Positions 15,328 through 16,320 of a stretch of 16,320 nt of DNA are shown piece by piece. The position numbers were made by a program, and so were the translations under genes. The DNA lies in the NCBI GenBank assembly GCA_052034135.1, contig JBPOJC010000099.1, positions 1 through 16,320 of the forward strand, given 5' to 3'. A model generated the notes under the pieces. That model saw only the letters and a list, made by a program, of their open reading frames with translations, was not told where the DNA came from and searched no databases. Source of the stretch: JAGPKI01 sp052034135 (GTDB lineage Bacteria > Caldisericota > Caldisericia > UBA6126 > JAGPKI01). The number at the start of each line of letters is the position of its first letter. The first letter of the stretch is position 1.

Positions 15328-15912
15328 TTAAATCCACCATTGACATTCTGGTGGTTTATATTCACTGGGACACAAAATTTCGATATCTATACAATCATCA
15401 TTCCATTTATCCCCATATTCTTTTATCATGCGATCGTACATTTCTAATACAGCTTCTTTATAATCTTCTCCAAAAAGCTCTTTGAAAAACTGAGTTGCAA
15501 ATTTTGCATGAGTTAACTTCCACCCGAATCTTTTTGGTCCTTTTTCTTCTTCCCTAAGTACCTCTGGTACCCATATTAAATTATTTGGATCTTCTATGAA
15601 TGTTTGTTTTGCAGCAATCCAACCCAAATAAAGTGAATAATCATTTGTAAATTTTTCAAGTGCATCTTTGCATTCATCAGATATACACGGTTCTTCATCA
15701 TCTCCACCACCTTTATCAGTTGTATCATCCGTGGTTGTGGTAGTTGTTTCATTTGTTACTGCATCTCCCCAGGGATTAGGTATTACAGGATGCCCCTGTA
15801 TGTAAACTGTTCCACCTCCACCTGCCCATAGGTCTCCTATACTCATAAATCCATCTCTTGCTCTATAGGAGAATGGGTCATTACCTATATTTAAATGAGT
15901 AATTAGAAACAA
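15328..15912 (-). CDS. Cassette A: short RHS-like core plus intact tip of the A/E family
   Basis: The open frame is 194 aa from TTG 15912 with at most a weak AGGA upstream. The first ten residues lie over the end of the preceding gene in another frame, and homology starts at NDPFSYRARDGFMSIG (residue 11). The core continues with GGGGTVYIQGHPVIPNPWG, then a Thr linker and DKGGGDDEEPC. The tip (residues about 73-194) starts CISDECKDALEKFTNDYSLY and LGWIAAKQTF, is mostly helical, has AKFATQFFKELFGEDYKEAV and ends with CIDIEILCPSEYKPPECQWW. The broken tip E is its close homologue, which shows that a tip can recur with different flanks. The enzyme activity, if any, is not recognised. Confidence 0.75.
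   Translation of the reverse strand: MFLITHLNIGNDPFSYRARDGFMSIGDLWAGGGGTVYIQGHPVIPNPWGDAVTNETTTTTTDDTTDKGGGDDEEPCISDECKDALEKFTNDYSLYLGWIAAKQTFIEDPNNLIWVPEVLREEEKGPKRFGWKLTHAKFATQFFKELFGEDYKEAVLEMYDRMIKEYGDKWNDDCIDIEILCPSEYKPPECQWWI
15690..15893 (-). repeat. Conserved RHS-core/linker block, copy A
   Basis: Direct repeat of the 3' part of copy E: DNA around 15800-15885 differs from 6590-6675 at only a handful of bases. It ends abruptly just upstream of the codons for DPFSYRARDG. Confidence 0.8.
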
Positions 15913-16320
15913 CGTTCCTATCTTTTGGAGTAAGAAATTTTAGATAAATATTTTCTCCACCCGTTAAAAATGACTTTTCGATTTCAAATTCAGCTATACC
16001 AAAAGGAGGAAGCAAACTGCTTGTAAATTGTTGTGGTTTAAAATTTACCTTATCTTCACTAAGTTGCAACCAATATTCAGTTACTTCTTGAGGTGAACCT
16101 TGCCTAATTGTTCCGCCATTTCCCTCTATACCTAAGTAAACTTTATATTGTTTTTTAACAGAGAAAAACCCAACACTTAAATTCATTTTTTCCTCACTAA
16201 CAATTCCAAGATTTGGGAAAAAGTCTCCAGTATATGACCTATTGTCAGATATAACATTGGATTTATACATTGCTTTTAGTAGTTCTGGTTGATCACTAAG
16301 CAATAGGCAAATTTCGAGTC
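15881..16320 (-). CDS. 3' end of an unrecognised gene, candidate partner of a cassette beyond the window
   Basis: The frame is open from the window edge (LEICLLLSDQPELLKAMYKS...) to a stop at 15881-15883. The TTG at 16303 is not preceded by a Shine-Dalgarno, so the true start is probably beyond 16320. About 146 residues are visible. They look like an all-beta domain (MNLSVGFFSVKKQYKVYLGI, EVTEYWLQLSEDKVNFKPQQ, PPFGIAEFEIEKSFLTGGEN, IYLKFLTPKDRNVVSNYSFK). No family is recognised. Its end overlaps the cassette A frame by about 30 nt. It occupies the place of a partner gene for a cassette further upstream. Confidence 0.6.
   Translation of the reverse strand, partial: LEICLLLSDQPELLKAMYKSNVISDNRSYTGDFFPNLGIVSEEKMNLSVGFFSVKKQYKVYLGIEGNGGTIRQGSPQEVTEYWLQLSEDKVNFKPQQFTSSLLPPFGIAEFEIEKSFLTGGENIYLKFLTPKDRNVVSNYSFKYR

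Noticed and set aside
3029..15912. CRISPR-like array from the regularly recurring repeats
   Set aside because: The repeats are 160-470 bp, coding, irregularly spaced and of different lengths; nothing resembles short CRISPR repeats and spacers.
1..16320. tRNA, rRNA, transposase or integrase genes
   Set aside because: None could be recognised on either strand, so there is no direct sign of a classical mobile element in the window.

Overview
This is an AT-rich bacterial window (about 30% GC by eye) in which every convincing gene lies on the minus strand, so the biology reads from position 16320 down to 1. Strong Shine-Dalgarno sequences (GGAGG/AGGAGG), Sec signal peptides, a lipobox and a protein with paired copper-amine-oxidase-type stalk domains suggest a low-GC anaerobic bacterium of Firmicutes or Caldisericota type. 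The sequence alone does not settle the taxon.

The dominant structure, about 16.3 to 2.3 kb, is a tandem array of six promoterless 3' ends of an RHS/YD-repeat-like protein. They are called here A (15328-15912), B (13011-13907), C (10037-10750), D (8416-9297), E (6132-7091, broken by an in-frame TAA) and F (3029-3799, with a reading frame open to 3910). Each keeps a 5'-truncated piece of the same conserved core. Recurring core motifs are FYYGxTGIEKATR, NLTIDYxTDTxG, DPFxYRxRDGFMSIG and NPWG. In most cassettes the core leads into a threonine-rich linker ending in K/R-x-GGD, and then into a different tip of roughly 100-150 residues that usually contains cysteines. The core is nearly identical between copies at DNA level, while the tips differ. 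This is the layout expected of orphan C-terminal cassettes of a polymorphic toxin, as known for Rhs and CDI systems. The presumed full-length recipient gene is not in the window.

Each cassette is followed by one or more genes that resemble cognate partner or immunity genes, and all of these look exported or membrane-embedded. Three PQQ-like beta-propeller paralogues (13945-15261, 7110-8396, 4805-6100) follow cassettes A, D and E, whose tips are related. Four small polytopic membrane proteins with a shared FF..P motif (12272-13018, 11613-12230, a frameshifted gene at 10778-11421, and 9349-9954) follow cassettes B and C, whose tips contain hydrophobic segments. A single-TM protein (2281-3006) follows F. 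An Omp28-like thioredoxin-fold protein without cysteines (3849-4706) has no tip of its own. Many partner genes have strong Shine-Dalgarno sites, whereas the cassettes mostly lack a start codon with a recognisable site. This fits silent cassettes whose immunity genes stay translatable.

At the low-coordinate end, after a ~490-base gene-free stretch, a secreted multidomain protein begins (1-1794, cut by the window edge). It carries two stalk domains, a Ser-rich linker and a C39-like cysteine peptidase domain with a visible Cys-His-Asp triad. At the high-coordinate edge, 15881-16320 holds the 3' end of an unrecognised gene in the position of another partner gene.
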